Origin: Isoperla grammatica
Taxonomy: Eukaryota; Arthropoda; Insecta; Plecoptera; Perlodidae
NCBI GenBank assembly: GCA_945910005.1
Contig: OX246740.1
Span: 55,545,221 to 55,609,220, forward strand
Length of the DNA: 64,000 bases
Reading direction: 5' to 3'
Under the pieces are notes generated by a model that saw only the letters and a program-made list of their open reading frames with translations, had not been told where the DNA came from and made no database searches. This document shows, piece by piece, positions 10,263 to 22,320 of the stretch. The translations under genes were made by a program, and so were the position numbers. Each line of letters begins with the position of its first letter. The first letter of the stretch is position 1.

Positions 10263-13200
10263 TAAATTACATATCCGCGAGAATCTAAGAATAAACATTT
10301 GTTAAATGAAAACATTTGACGGTAAAAATCATGTACTGAAGAGAACGTCTCTGTCGACAATGTTGAAGAAATGTTGATGCAGGAATAAGCAATGTATGCA
10401 GTAATGTATTTGGGACTTATGTCCTGTATTAGATGAATAATAAATAATAATAAAAACTCAAAAAATAAAAAACATCTGTTTATGTAGATTAAGAAGGTAT
10501 GATAGAAAATAATTTCTCACTTGCCTTATAATCCCGCCTTAAATAAAGTCGACCAATCAAATCAATCAATATTAAATCGGGAGTAATTTTAAGCAAAGAG
10601 ATAAGAATGTGCGGGGGCGAGACTTACCTTATCCTCGCCGCAGACCACAGCTGTTGGTATTCTCTCTCTCCATTTAGCCTGTAACAAAACATGGCGTTAT
10701 AACGCTGCGAAACTCAATTATGTACGAAATGAAAAACAAACAATCTCGAGCAATGAGAGTGTTCGCTTTGCTGAGTTATCAATCATAAACCAAGATTTAT
10801 CAACATTCTTGCGGAAGTCTTTTTAAGCGAAGAGTTATCTAAAGTGTTTCTAAGTCCCATCAGTCCATAATGTGTAGACATGGAAGACACGTAGAAACAA
10901 TTTAAATTGGGAACGTTAATTAGTGAAAATCAACACATAATTGTGTATCATACATATACCTACTTCGTGATAGAGTTAAAAATATATTTGAATATGTTTC
11001 AAAATGTAAAAATCGTCCAAATAACTTCACTATTATCAATTTTTGCGAATCTTGGCCATGATGATGAATAACAACCACTTCCCCACAGTTAATAGTAAGT
11101 GAAATGTATCAATTACTCGTCTATTTACAAGTGGCATAAATAAACAATTTTGGTATCCATCCAGTTCCGTTTTGAAGACTCTTAAATTATTTGTTGTGAG
11201 TCAAATCCAGTTGAGTAAACGCATTTCATCAGTGACTGAGCTAAGTCAATGTTGGGAAGCGCCTTCACTTGCTTATAATCACTGATTAACGTTAGTAGAC
11301 TCTTTTAATCAGTGACTGTAACTGATTAAAAACCAGGTGTAGCTCACTGGCTTTAATTTAAAAACTAGAGATGGGAGGATGATAATTATTTACTACGACA
11401 TCATACATATCAGCAAAAAGTTGTTGAAATTGCCCTTTAATATATGTAAAAAAAAATTTAATATTCTATTTAAATTTTATTTCATCTACGAAAAGTAATA
11501 CCACAGATGAAAAAGAAATACATTTCGAACTGCATTGCGCGTTTCTTGATATTAAAGTCTCAACATACGCTAATACAAATATGACCTGGATTCACATCAA
11601 CGAACAAATATGTGAATACTGTCTGGATCAAGTTTAATTATGTTATATTTGCATCGTCAATAACTCTAGTTTATTGTAGTGCAGTGAATGTCACAGGAAC
11701 ACATTTAACTGCGACATATGAAAACTTATTGACTGTAGTCTTTGTGACTAACAAATAATAAACCCTACCTTCAGTATATTTGTTCAAATGATCAAACAGA
11801 GCTACCATTATTAAAATATGTTCGATAGTTCAAAATATACTCTGCAACTCTAAAAGCTTTCCCATGTTTATCAGTAATATCGCAGTTGGAATACACAAGC
11901 TAGTCTCTCAAATAATGGACGGGTATTGTTGGCTGTAACATTATCTGCAAAACGTTGAGAGACAAATATACTTGACAAAAATATCACACACAGAGGGTTG
12001 ATCGAGTTCGTAAACATTTTCTCAACTAGAATGAATTTTATAAAACCTATCTCTCGTTAACAAGACACGCGCTTACGGTAATAAAAATGCTAACAATCTA
12101 TCTGGTTGGCGAGTTTTATCAAACCTTTACCAGCACAACAGCTGAGCAGATTTAAATATGTAAAATTCCCCGAGGCGATTTTAAATCTTGAAATTGAAAA
12201 TGCATCCAGGCGCTTTTGCGCCAACGGTGCGAATAAAGTGGAATGAAACACTTAGAGCGAAAACATGATACTGTAGGTGCAAGTAGACTTACTCCACTGA
12301 GTTGGGATTTCAAAGCTATTCGCGTGGAATTTCCAGTTAGAAAACAAGCAAACACATCCGACCACTAAGCCTACCCATATTAAAACAATATTTTAGAAAG
12401 CCTTGCTGTTCCCATAATGTAATGGAAGTAGGTAGCTGTTACCTAGGCGGGTATGAGCTCATATGTTTAGAAATTATGTAAAGAAAGCAGGTAATGCGAC
12501 TAAAATATAATTCTTGCATAAAACAATCTGTAGACTATTGAATAAATTATTGTGATACAAATTGATGTACATCCGCATATATGATAGATTTTTAAGAACA
12601 CCATTTATAGAAATGTACCCTCACACAAGCCAAGACAACACCTACATCTTCAACACGAATTTTGAATTGTGGAATTATTGCGTTTTTTAAGTATCGTCAT
12701 TCTTACTGTGCTTAACGTTTTGATAGAGGTGGCAAGAAAACACAATTTAAAGCAATGCATACCCGATACGAATAGAGAGAAGTAAATGAGCTACTAATGT
12801 TCATACGCGTTCCTTTAGCTATACCTTGAAACTATAACACAACGTATTCGTTGTACGGTACGCGATGTGAGTTTACATCGACGGGGATGAAAACACCTGT
12901 ATATACTCCAACAACTCTTCTCCCTAACTTTGTATCCGATATGGTTACTGTTCGTATTTCCCATCAACGCATTGAGACGGAAAATAATGCGATTAAGACA
13001 TGTTCTGTTAAGACCTTGATCTACTTACGCCAACGAGTATGCCTGACACAGTTCCCTCGCTCTCATTTAAATCCACATCTACGTCCCGTTTACACAATCG
13101 ACCATCAATCCTTATTTTAACTCGCAAATTCTATACAGATTTTATTTAGAACGTTTCTCATTTAAATAATTGATTGAGTAATCCAGGAACGGTTTTCCGA

Positions 13201-14564
13201 CATCCGCTTGTCTCTTCCACTTCTATTTGTGTTTTTCCTTTTTAAAAGTGTCTGTCTTTGCATTTAACGACTCGCCTCTCTGTAGCTCTGCTCGCGACAG
13301 TTTGACGCGATTGATAATCAAATAAAACCGGAACGATTCATGGTAATAATAACTTCTTGTCTCAATTGGTTCAAAACATATTGTTCTTGCCTTCGATTAA
13401 TAATAGACATCGTGTTTTTGTTATTACTTGAGGCTGTTTTTTTGTTTAAGTGACCTACTTACATTTGTTATGTGAGTAAATTAATTGTTTTTCAATTTCG
13501 TTCCGTTTTTAATTCACTGTCAAGTTCGCTCGTAACTTGTTAAATGACGTCTGCAACAGACAGATTCATAAAGAGATGAGTTACTGAAAAGATGTATAAT
13601 TCTAGCTGTAGCAATGTATTTACACTAATAAGACCCACTGAGCATTCTAAAGCACTCACTCATTGCTGTTTAGGATAAACAATGCTTTATATCGAGTGTT
13701 TACGTGTATCCGTGCAAGCTGATTGGTGATTGATAATTAACTCAAATTCTAAAATAGGTAACACTATGTGAACTTAAACGAAATTGGTCTATACAAAACA
13801 TGTACAAAATTACATAATACATGTTTGGATACTGAAATAATATGATAGCACACTATTAGATGAGTATTACAGATAGTTTTTTATTAATTTAAAATCTAAA
13901 TTATGTTTTCAGTCTAAAAATGAAACAAACATTCACTTTAAACTTTTTTAAACTTGTTTTTGTGTTTCTTCTTTCACAAGATGCAAACCTGACGTTCAAA
14001 TTAAACTTGCAATTTTTTCTTTTCTCTGATAAAGAAAAGTTGCTAATTTAAAAAAATGTATGAAATAGAATTTAAGTATTTACGCATTTGTCAGAATTAT
14101 TAATGGAGGATTTTTGAGGAAAATATTAAAACTTTTACAACAGATTCTTGCACACATATACGACCGAAAACAAGCTATTACAAAATAGCAAATCCTAATT
14201 AGATTTTCTGTGTAGACAAAAACTGTAATTAAAATCAGTAATGCTCGTAGAACACGGATATTCGCTAATTTGTTGACTAGTCGAAGGGTTGGAAACTTGG
14301 GAGTTGTCGGCAATTGAATTAGTGAGCGACGAGATATTGCCGAGAGATCTTGACTGCGTTGAGAGCACGGTAACTCGCGTAGTAAGAGCTGGCAGAGCAA
14401 ACAACTAGCTAACACACTGTTGAAGAGCCTGCGATAAACTACTTTTCACAAAGTATTTACTTATCTGTTATGCAAGAAACAAACTAATATTTAAGTTTCA
14501 ATAATAAATATAAAAAACAATATTATGTTGATTGTAGCCTGCAATCCACGCTCAACAATATAAT
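10263..14564. other. Long AT-rich non-coding stretch
   Basis: About 4.3 kb with no convincing feature. Words such as AATCAGTGACTG recur at 11230-11330 without forming a clear element. Frames of 67, 89, 111 and 69 codons (12152-12355, 12851-13120, 14080-14415, 14195-14404) overlap each other or lack any recognisable domain. Confidence 0.5.
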
Positions 14565-14748
14565 TAAATAAATACATTCACATTTAGAGTCTACCCACTC
14601 AGTAACGAAACCGATTTTCAGTGGAGGACTTTAATTTAAAGTGACTAAACCAACCCTGTAGGCTCCAAACACCATCGACGAGTGAGCGATAAGCGATAAC
14701 GAATCAAAGATCGATATTTCAAATACGAAACATATGAATCAGTGATTA
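14565..14748 (+). mobile_element. Dispersed repeat family, copy 1
   Basis: About 180 bp that recur in opposite orientation at 24474-24655 with roughly 88-90% identity by eye, and partly at 22256-22320. The diagnostic left end is TTTAGAGTCTACCCACTCAG, followed by TAAC, a TTTTCAGTGGAGGACTTTAA block, CCAACCCTGT, and CACCATCGACGAGTGAGCG, ending near GAATCAGTGATTA. There is no coding frame. The class is unknown; the GTCTACCCACT end may be a terminal repeat because it is the part amplified in copy 2. Confidence 0.75.
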
Positions 14749-16269
14749 TGATATTATAACTGAATGCACAAATTTTCAGTTATAAGGAAATGTATTGTTG
14801 AAATATGATATATGGCATTGTTGGTTTCTATAGCCAAGCGTTGAGTTCGTTCTCCTCAACACAATATTTTATAAATAAGTACATCGTCTCGTCTTTATAT
14901 AACGTTGATTATGAGCCGAGCTTCAGGGACGAGTAATATAGTAAAAGTAATTAAAAACCACTCTCATCTTCTGCGGAGTAATAATATGTTGTAGAGTGTT
15001 CATTACAACCACTTAGCTTATTAAGTTGACACAGTTGTTTTCAGCTAAATCCAAGCAATACAGTGTCTAGTTAAAGCTCTAGACACGTATTTTGAAACTG
15101 TAGAAATGGCAATAGAATACGACACGTTAATAGATAAAGACACCGAAAACAGCAACACACAAACATTGAGAGCAATGCAACTAAAATCTTACGCGGGTTT
15201 CAATTCGATACTTACATAAAACGAAGACAAATGAATGTACAAACCCCTATCCATACGTTAGTTTTATACACACATAAACGCACGCAATAGTTTAAATCAT
15301 ATTCCAAATAACAATACACCTGTAATGATTTAATAATATATCTACTATCTAGATCAAAATCACTGTACATTGAACATTTTCTTGCTGGATAACAAAATAC
15401 ATACATTTCTCAAGAACTGTATTTAAAAATGATAATTGATAATACCCTTAGAAAAAATACCTAACCATATGTTATTTTTTCTGCAAAACACTAAATTGTT
15501 AATTCCAGTGTATTGTAAAGTAGTTAACAATTTAAATAGCTGACAATTGTAAAATATAAACTCTGTATTGCTATCGACGGCAAATGGAATATATAGTTGT
15601 CTATTATGCACACCCTCAATGTATATAAATCGTAAAATAGACACCGTCTAGATCCCTAAGAACGAGCCACCATCGTAAATATCTTTGAAATACTGAACAA
15701 TTAAACATACGTGCGCACTAGGGACCCATTTGTGATTTATAGCGTTCTCCTAAGTTTTCCTAAGACATCACCAATTTATGCGGGATTTGCCCAGCCGACA
15801 ATTGATGGTGTTTAGAGTGACGGCGCAGCACGCAGTTCGTACAACGTTGTGCAAAGCAATGTGCGGCTGTAGGTGGAAACCACGCAGCTTGTGGTGTTTT
15901 ACAACGGATGTGTGAAGCAGCAGCACCGGCGGAAATTGCTTGCGATAAAGTGACCACCGGAAATTGGACCACCCGTCCATGGTGGAGTAATGTGTCATCT
16001 CACTCCACGTCTAATATTGTCTAACCTGTGGCCGGTCACTCGACTGGTTCCAATCATTGGTTGTCTGTTTGACCGTGTCCACAAGAGATCTTTGTTACAG
16101 GTGGGATTGAAGCCCGTGGCGTTATCTTCCAACCAACCCTAACATCTGGGGATACAGTAGTCTTTGCATCTTAAACTTTAAGTAGCCTAATACAAGATAA
16201 GACGGACATACAAGAAATAAGATTAAAATACACTATAGTATATAATTTTTTGAAAGAGAGAGGCGGAGG
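14749..16269. other. Non-coding stretch
   Basis: AT-rich to 15650, then a GC-richer 15760-16150 where two overlapping reverse frames (70 and 76 codons) differ only in reading frame. No domain or repeat was recognised. Confidence 0.5.
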
Positions 16270-16302
16270 GAGAATTAATTGATTAATAATCAATTAATTC
16301 TC
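16270..16302. repeat. Perfect 33-bp palindrome
   Basis: GAGAATTAATTGATTA, a single A, then the exact complement. It sits after a purine-rich run (GAGAGAGGCGGAGG). It could be the centre of an eroded foldback element or a cruciform-prone AT palindrome. Confidence 0.85.
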
Positions 16303-17680
16303 TGTGTGTTGTTGCCTAGTAGGGCCTTCACATGAACATATTGTGGTATATATATATGCAACACAATGATAAAAAGACAAACGTTTCGGAACGCTCCCTT
16401 AGCACTGTCTAATGTCTTATTTGAGCAATAAAACGGTCTCTAAAGCCCATTATCTCGCCCGGGTCGGGTGGCTTCAGGGCGAAACCTATCGCACAGTTTA
16501 CAAACAAGCCGGTGTCCGATATTGTAAAACCCACAGCCATGTCCCCAAGCGGGCGGTTGTTATCCATTGACAAACGACCGTGTGTAGGGGGCGGTGTGCG
16601 AGGGGGAGGGGGGGGGGTCTCCAATAGACCCGGCAGCCATTGACACGCTCTGACGAAGCAGCCGATACAATCCGGCACCACCATCATCAATACACGTCGG
16701 GATGATAATGGGACGGGAGCAATTTGTGTTTACATTTACTTTATGGGCTTGTTAAACTGATCATTATTACGGGCATGAACGTACATTGCGTTGTTTTGGT
16801 TTGGGAGTTTTTGTGTCGAAGAAATCAATTGATTATGTTTTTTGGTGGAGGTGCCGGGTATAAAATAAACTGCAATTATCGACATTCGCCCATTGTTTAT
16901 CGTGATATTATTAGAGATTATGTTCAATATAATTAGGTAAATATTTATATCACGAGATAAGACAGCAAGTTTGAACTGTAGAGAATGAGGGTTATTAGTG
17001 TTCGAAATCTATCTTTTGTTGATAAACATCGTACGAAATCGCGTTTAAAATGTCTTTAAAAACGTAAAACGCACCTGGAGCAGCTTCCGTGTATGAAAAC
17101 AAGAGATAAACGTGTTTTGATGATTATTTATAAACAACAATGAATTCTAAGAACTGTGTATTCCTACATAAGAGTCTCTGAAGTGCCCACGTTTCAAACC
17201 TGCCCGGTTTTCCCCCTGACAATTTACCGGCAGTATGTTTTCCGCTATTTCTAGCCGGATGAAAAAATCATCTCGTAAATAATATCCGGCCATGTTTTGC
17301 GACGACGAAGAATGTTATCATTAATATTTATCATTCATTCTCTTGGGGCCCGAATCCTAAATCTCCGCGTAGACTGGCGGACGCCGCCTGAGTCCACATA
17401 CATCGCTTGTGAACCCCTTGTGAATCTCAACGAAACGACTTGGAAACCCTTAGAAGCGATGTTTAAAACCAGATAAAGTTCTACTGAAACAAACTAGTCG
17501 TTGAGTTGGTAATTATGTCTTTTTTAATTTTCTTGTATACTCGTAATTGAATTAAAGAACTTAACTGACGTAGCAATTTTCTGGGAATAATTAACTAACT
17601 TCGTTATTATAATAATGAAAGTGTCTGGTTGAGATCAATTACTATTCAGAATCGTCGTCAAAACAATTTGATAATTTAAA
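16303..17680. other. Non-coding stretch
   Basis: A 93-codon reverse frame (16409-16690) crosses a G-rich patch with G10 at 16608-16617 and reads as proline-rich. It lacks a recognisable domain. A TATAAAAT at 16859 has no convincing initiator at +30. Nothing else was seen. Confidence 0.45.
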
Positions 17681-17681
17681 G

Positions 17682-17778
17682 TATAAATATAGGTATGACG
17701 CCGTTGAAGGAAGGCGTACTTTTCAGCTCACAAGATTCTATACATGTTACATCAAAGGATGCTGCTGTTTGAACATCG
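17682..17778 (+). promoter_or_regulatory. Candidate TATA promoter and first exon
   Basis: TATAAATA lies at 17682-17689. A start around 17712-17725 is plausible (TTTCAGCTC at 17721-17729 is initiator-like, though about 43 bp from the TATA box, which is long). Then follow ATGCTGCTGTTTGAACATCG and a splice donor CG|GTAAGA at 17778/17779. If translated, the first exon would encode M-L-L-F-E-H before the intron. No matching second exon was identified. Confidence 0.3.
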
Positions 17779-17935
17779 GTAAGATTTTAATGTTTCTAAC
17801 TTTTAAAAGACCTTCTTATACAAATTTCCGACAAAACTATTGCCGTATGTATTGTGTTAATCATGTTTAAACACTCACAGTAATACGATTGTAATTATCC
17901 GTCTAAACATTAATCAAAAAGCTATTACCCACATT

Positions 17936-18109
17936 ATGCCGACATCACACGACTCAATACTTTCGTCGAACTTATTGAATTCAAGGACAAAAAATCATCA
18001 ATTAATAGAAGCGATATTGTTGTAGTTTTTTGCCTAACTGTTTTTGATTCGCTTTTGTTCTTGAATTCAATAAGTTTGACGAAAGTATTGAGTCGTGTAA
18101 TGTCGGCAT
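17936..18109. mobile_element. Foldback MITE with ~56-bp arms
   Basis: The left arm begins ATGCCGACATCACACGACTC (17936) and the right arm ends GAGTCGTGTAATGTCGGCAT (18109). The arms stay paired through AATACTTTCGTC and TTGAATTCAAG with only a few mismatches. The loop of about 60 bp is AT-rich. There is no coding content. The target-site duplication is ambiguous. Confidence 0.8.
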
Positions 18110-18543
18110 TTCAGATGTATCCCTCAGTTTACTAATGATTGATAATTCAACGTTCTACGTGCGTGCGCTACTTCACACGATTTAGAGGCAAACTCCTCTT
18201 CATTCTATTTAATCAGTTCAGCCTCACATGATATCTTTCCAGCACACACAAGCTATGATTAAATAGTGTCGGTAATTATGATGAAGTTGTAGGAAACCCC
18301 GCACTGCTTCACTCGAGCGGGCCTAACACAAAGATGAAGGCAGCTCACACCGACGCCCGGGTTTTCATTACTACATCGCACGGTAGCAATGTAGCTAGGA
18401 TTTCATTTCCACATCCAATAAACGGAACAATCTTCACAGTTACCCTAACACGACGAAAATAGATAATCTACAATATTGACAATTAGGAACAATATCTTCC
18501 ACCATATTAATAAGGTTGATCATAAACGGGCGTATAGCCTCCA
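18110..18543. other. Non-coding stretch
   Basis: No repeats or frames of interest were seen. Confidence 0.5.
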
Positions 18544-19064
18544 GGGGCCTCATTCCTGTACATTTTTTGTAACTCTCCTTAACTCTCGCTAACCCCATGT
18601 TAAAATGACCCCGAGGTTAACTCTTACACAGGCTTCCCTGCATAATTCGGAGCCAAATATGACCCTGACTGATAGTAGGGTTAAGAAGAGTTATCTCAAC
18701 AATACTTTGAAATGCCGCCATTTGGTCAATACCCGTGTGTGTAGTTTCACAAATGTCACATTTCAATTCTTTAATTGGGATATCCACCTACATGAATACG
18801 TTACTTTATGTGTTTATTGAAGTTAATAAATAATTTTGTGCATTTATAGTACATTATAAAGGTCCTACATATGTAAATATGTAGTTTTGTTGAGTATTTT
18901 GTGGACATTTTGAGGTTATTGGAATGTTTTTGTTTGTTATTGTTTTTATTTTGTCTCGTTTTTTCAACAATGTCTTCCTTCGATCGGCGTCTCAATTGCT
19001 GACTCCTGATTGGCTTTTGACTAACACCGGGGTTAAGTTTGCAAATGTACTGGAATCAGGCCCC
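18544..19064. mobile_element. Non-autonomous DNA transposon (~520 bp)
   Basis: The ends are imperfect inverted repeats of about 25 bp. Left: GGGGCCTCATTCCTGTACAT. Right, reverse-complemented: GGGGCCTGATTCCAGTACAT. Just inside, GAGGTTAAC (about 18612) and CCGGGGTTAAG (about 19028) form a second inverted pair. The interior has frames of 71 (+) and 64 (-) codons with no transposase motif. The CAGGGGCC-like left tip recalls hAT ends, but no 8-bp duplication is visible, so the superfamily is left open. Confidence 0.65.
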
Positions 19065-21848
19065 AGAGGGGTGAATTAATAAATCCATGCAATAGATTAA
19101 GTCAAAGACGATGAGATATACTGGAAATATTTATAGAGAATCTTTGACTCTGTAAGAAACCAATAAAATGTGTTGACATCATATGATCTTGCCAAGCAAT
19201 AAATTAATGGATGGAGAAAATTAAGTTGGTTCATTAGACACAACTATTTAGTGAACATAAAATTATGTATATTTCTTTAGCTTAAATAAAAGTTTGTTGT
19301 TTTCTTAAACATCAATTCCTTGTATATGTTAAGCAGCCGGTATAAAATGCGACATTATGAGTTCATACCTGGAGTTGTCATGAAGATCGAACGCTCTAAA
19401 CGCAATATATTTTTCTTAAAACTGCTGTATAATCAATTGTCATGATTTTGTCTGTCCACAAGAGGAAGAATGTTACTCGCATTGCAACCCTTTAACTTCC
19501 GTTATATTATAGAGTATAGTATAGTTTCCACAGACATCTCTCAATTTGGCGATATATGAAACTGGCCGTCCAACATAACCGATTGTCTTAATACTATTCC
19601 CGGCGAAATGTTCTTCCCATAGTCTGTCTGAAGTGAGAGTAAGGGGGGGGGGGAGAGGGGGGGAGAGACCGTCGCTTTCTCTACACCGGATGTCGTCCGT
19701 ATAGGACGGAAGTAATTCACAAGCAAGTTGAAAGCGCGCCCCCAGTGATAAACTATTGCCATGGCAAAACGAAAAGTCAAAACTCACTCCTCGCAAGATG
19801 GGCAAGGAAATTACTCACACCACGTCTTTGCGCCAAGACAAATATTTGTGCGCTTGCCTTCCTGACGTACTGGAGGTACAGTCGTAGACATAAAGCGAGC
19901 ATCTCAATTACTAATTTAGTAAGATACAGTCTGACTCCGAACATACATGTACATATTTAATAACATGTACAAAGGCAAAAACACTTGCAGAAGAAAAACA
20001 TATTTTCTTTACTCGATTTGCGAAAAGCGAAATTAAAAATCTCCGAACACCTCATATAAGCGTTCATATCTACAAAAGTGTCATCATAACTATTGTACTT
20101 TTAATAAATAAGGGGCTTTCTATAGTTTTTGGTGTCGATTGTATGGTACATTTGGGCCTACCTAGCTAGACAAAAGTGCTCCTGCTAACGATAAAATAGC
20201 ATGTGTAAACCGGGCGTGTATCGGGGGCACAGAACTTTGACTTTCCAACTTTGGCCCGAATATACAACGATGTAGCTTTTCCCACAAGTGTTTTTTTATG
20301 TTAATCGCACGGAAACTGCCTGGTCGGTGACTGGACCGGAAACATTTCTGAAATAGTCTTTGAAGTCGCCCGTTGAAACAACAACTACTCAAGTCATTCG
20401 GCCAACGAGATGACAGAACGCATTCAAGTGAAACACTCGAGTAGTTGAGTGACAAAGTAAACATCGGGTTGCTATGGTTACTGTCGGGATCAAACTTTGA
20501 ATCGAGTGAGAGTTCGAGACACTCTTGTGGATAATCTACCGCGATGATATTTGTAACTTCTTTTGTGACTAATAAACCAAAGAGCTCAGTATTCTATACG
20601 GTTAACACATGCATGTAACCAATCTGGCGACACGAGACCACGCGGAGAGATTAACTTGACTCACAGCCTGATGGATATGAATCAGTATTCAAGGATCTCA
20701 GGGTTATCTGTTCTACGAACATTGTCAGAAAGACTGAGATTAGAGCCTCACCGCCAGGATCGTTAACAAAGATGTATCATCAAAAAAACGAAGAGTTTGC
20801 TGTCTTAACCCTAGGTTACTATATTAAGACCTTTGTTTTCACAAAATTTGATAAGATCCGGAAATGAAACAGTGGCGTGGAAACTCGATGTAGTTTATTT
20901 AAAAAAAAAATAAAAATAATAAGGTAAACGACGACGATACTTCGAGTTATATTTTCACGAATTAACAATTGTTGTGAATGCCAAAAACCATCCATAGTCT
21001 AAAACAGTTACATCCTTGCCAAATAGTTGTAGTTTAGTTGGCTGACCTCACCGGAGTAATTTGAAATATTAGTTGAAAATTACATCCTACTTCAATTTTG
21101 ACATATCTCTCCGGCTACACATCCAGAAATATGTAACTTGCATGGCTAGAAGATTATACCCATGATGTCTGAAAAGAATAAGCTTCCACTAATTCTCCGC
21201 TATAAGTGAGACGGTATCGGTCAAGTGTTTAAAACTTTTTTTTTAATAAAGCATACAAATGTACTTCAAAAACATGTATTTTTATACTGCCAGCTCTGGT
21301 TTTAACAAATTATATTGATATGGTTTTCCTTCAAGGTCTAACAGTGTCAACACATCGTTTCCCCGGTGTACAAATAGACTACCTCAAAGGTACCTTTCTA
21401 TGATGCTTTAAACATAAACAACACTCCCTCAAAGACTCGTACCTTACAAGAGAGTTGATTAAATTGCCTCTAACAATGCTCATTACTCTCTGTAAGACCT
21501 CGGCCACCCATCAAATGTAAACACTGTATGTACACTAAGCTCTCACTATATAGCTCAATTAAACCCTTAGGTAAATACGCACGTTTCTCTAGAGATAATG
21601 AAATTCGTGGAAACGATTAAGACAAACTCTATGATCAACAGGTAAACATTTCTCAGTAAGGGAGTATTTCGGTTACTGTATTCTTAGAATTTAGCAATAA
21701 TTGTTCCGGTAGGAAGGAGGCCAGTCCATTTATATGTACCAGCATCCGCGAGTAATTAAGAAAGTTGGTTTTACTATACCCAGTATTCTGTTTAAAGGTA
21801 TTCTAGGAAACGTAAACAACAATCCGGGATGAATCCTATGCACACTAT
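19065..21848. other. Non-coding stretch
   Basis: A G/A-rich run lies at 19643-19668. Overlapping reverse frames of 110 and 79 codons (19473-19805) and a 100-codon reverse frame (20162-20464) show no domain. A short inverted pair (CAACTACTCAAG / CTCGAGTAGTTG) lies at about 20380-20450. Confidence 0.5.
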
Positions 21849-21995
21849 GGGCCAGTCTTACAATTTTCTAATAGGAAAGATATTTGTAGCAATTAACCTA
21901 TTTGGAGGATTTCAAGAGTTTTGATTGGTCGTTGCCATGGAGACAACAAGCTATTCGACGAATAAGTAGTTATTGGAACATTGTAAGACTGGACC
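21849..21995. mobile_element. 147-bp MITE with TA(T) target site
   Basis: The left end is GGGCCAGTCTTACAATTTTC; the right end, reverse-complemented, is GGTCCAGTCTTACAATGTTC. The arms are about 24 bp. TAT lies outside both ends (21846-21848 and 21996-21998), consistent with a TA or TAT duplication. The interior holds TTGATTGGTCGTTGCCATGG. No coding frame is present. Confidence 0.75.
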
Positions 21996-22140
21996 TATGT
22001 ATGATTTATGTAATGTATCTTCTATATCAACACCACTCAGGTTCGTTCTAGAGTTTCTGGATGAGTGAACATAGCAAAGACGCGTTGTTTGTTGTTTTAT
22101 CGTGTTGACTATTGAAACTTGCAGTTAATTGGTCCTCCTG

Positions 22141-22244
22141 GTGGGTAGACTAGACTGAGTGGGTAACTGAGTGGGTAGACTAGACTGAGTGGGTAACTGA
22201 GTGGGTAGACTAGACTGAGTGGGTAACTGAGTGGGTAGACTAGA
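22141..22244 (+). repeat. 30-bp tandem repeat (3.5 copies)
   Basis: The unit is GTGGGTAGACTAGACTGAGT plus GGGTAACTGA, three identical copies from 22141 to 22230 and a partial fourth. The unit consists of the reverse complement of the terminal sequence of the 14.6-kb repeat family (AGTCTACCCACT…GTTAC), so this is amplification of that element's end. Confidence 0.9.
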
Positions 22245-22272
22245 AATACATTTGTATTTCTAGTCTACCCAC
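22231..22272. repeat. 42-bp palindrome joining tandem array to family copy 2
   Basis: Left arm 22231-22250 (GTGGGTAGACTAGAAATACA), two T, and the exact complement 22253-22272. Weaker pairing extends outward through GTTACTTAGT/ACTGAGTAAC-like bases. It places the tandem array and family copy 2 head to head. Confidence 0.9.
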
Positions 22273-22320
22273 TAAGTAACAAGAACTGATCTTCAGTGGA
22301 AGACATTTGTTATGTGCTTC
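22256..22320 (+). mobile_element. Dispersed repeat family, copy 2 (end fragment)
   Basis: TAGTCTACCCACTAAGTAAC followed by GAACTGATCTTCAGTGGAAGAC matches the left 60 bp of the copies at 14565 and 24655 (reverse). Similarity fades after about 22315. Only the end of the element is present here. Confidence 0.65.

Noticed and set aside
16409..16690. 93-codon proline-rich reverse frame as a gene
   Set aside because: It runs through a G10/G-rich patch, has no recognised domain and no splice context.
16859..16890. TATAAAAT promoter
   Set aside because: No initiator at the expected distance and no downstream exon signal.
18544..18560. Assignment of the 521-bp element to hAT
   Set aside because: The CAGGGG-like tip fits, but no 8-bp target duplication could be found, so the superfamily is left open.
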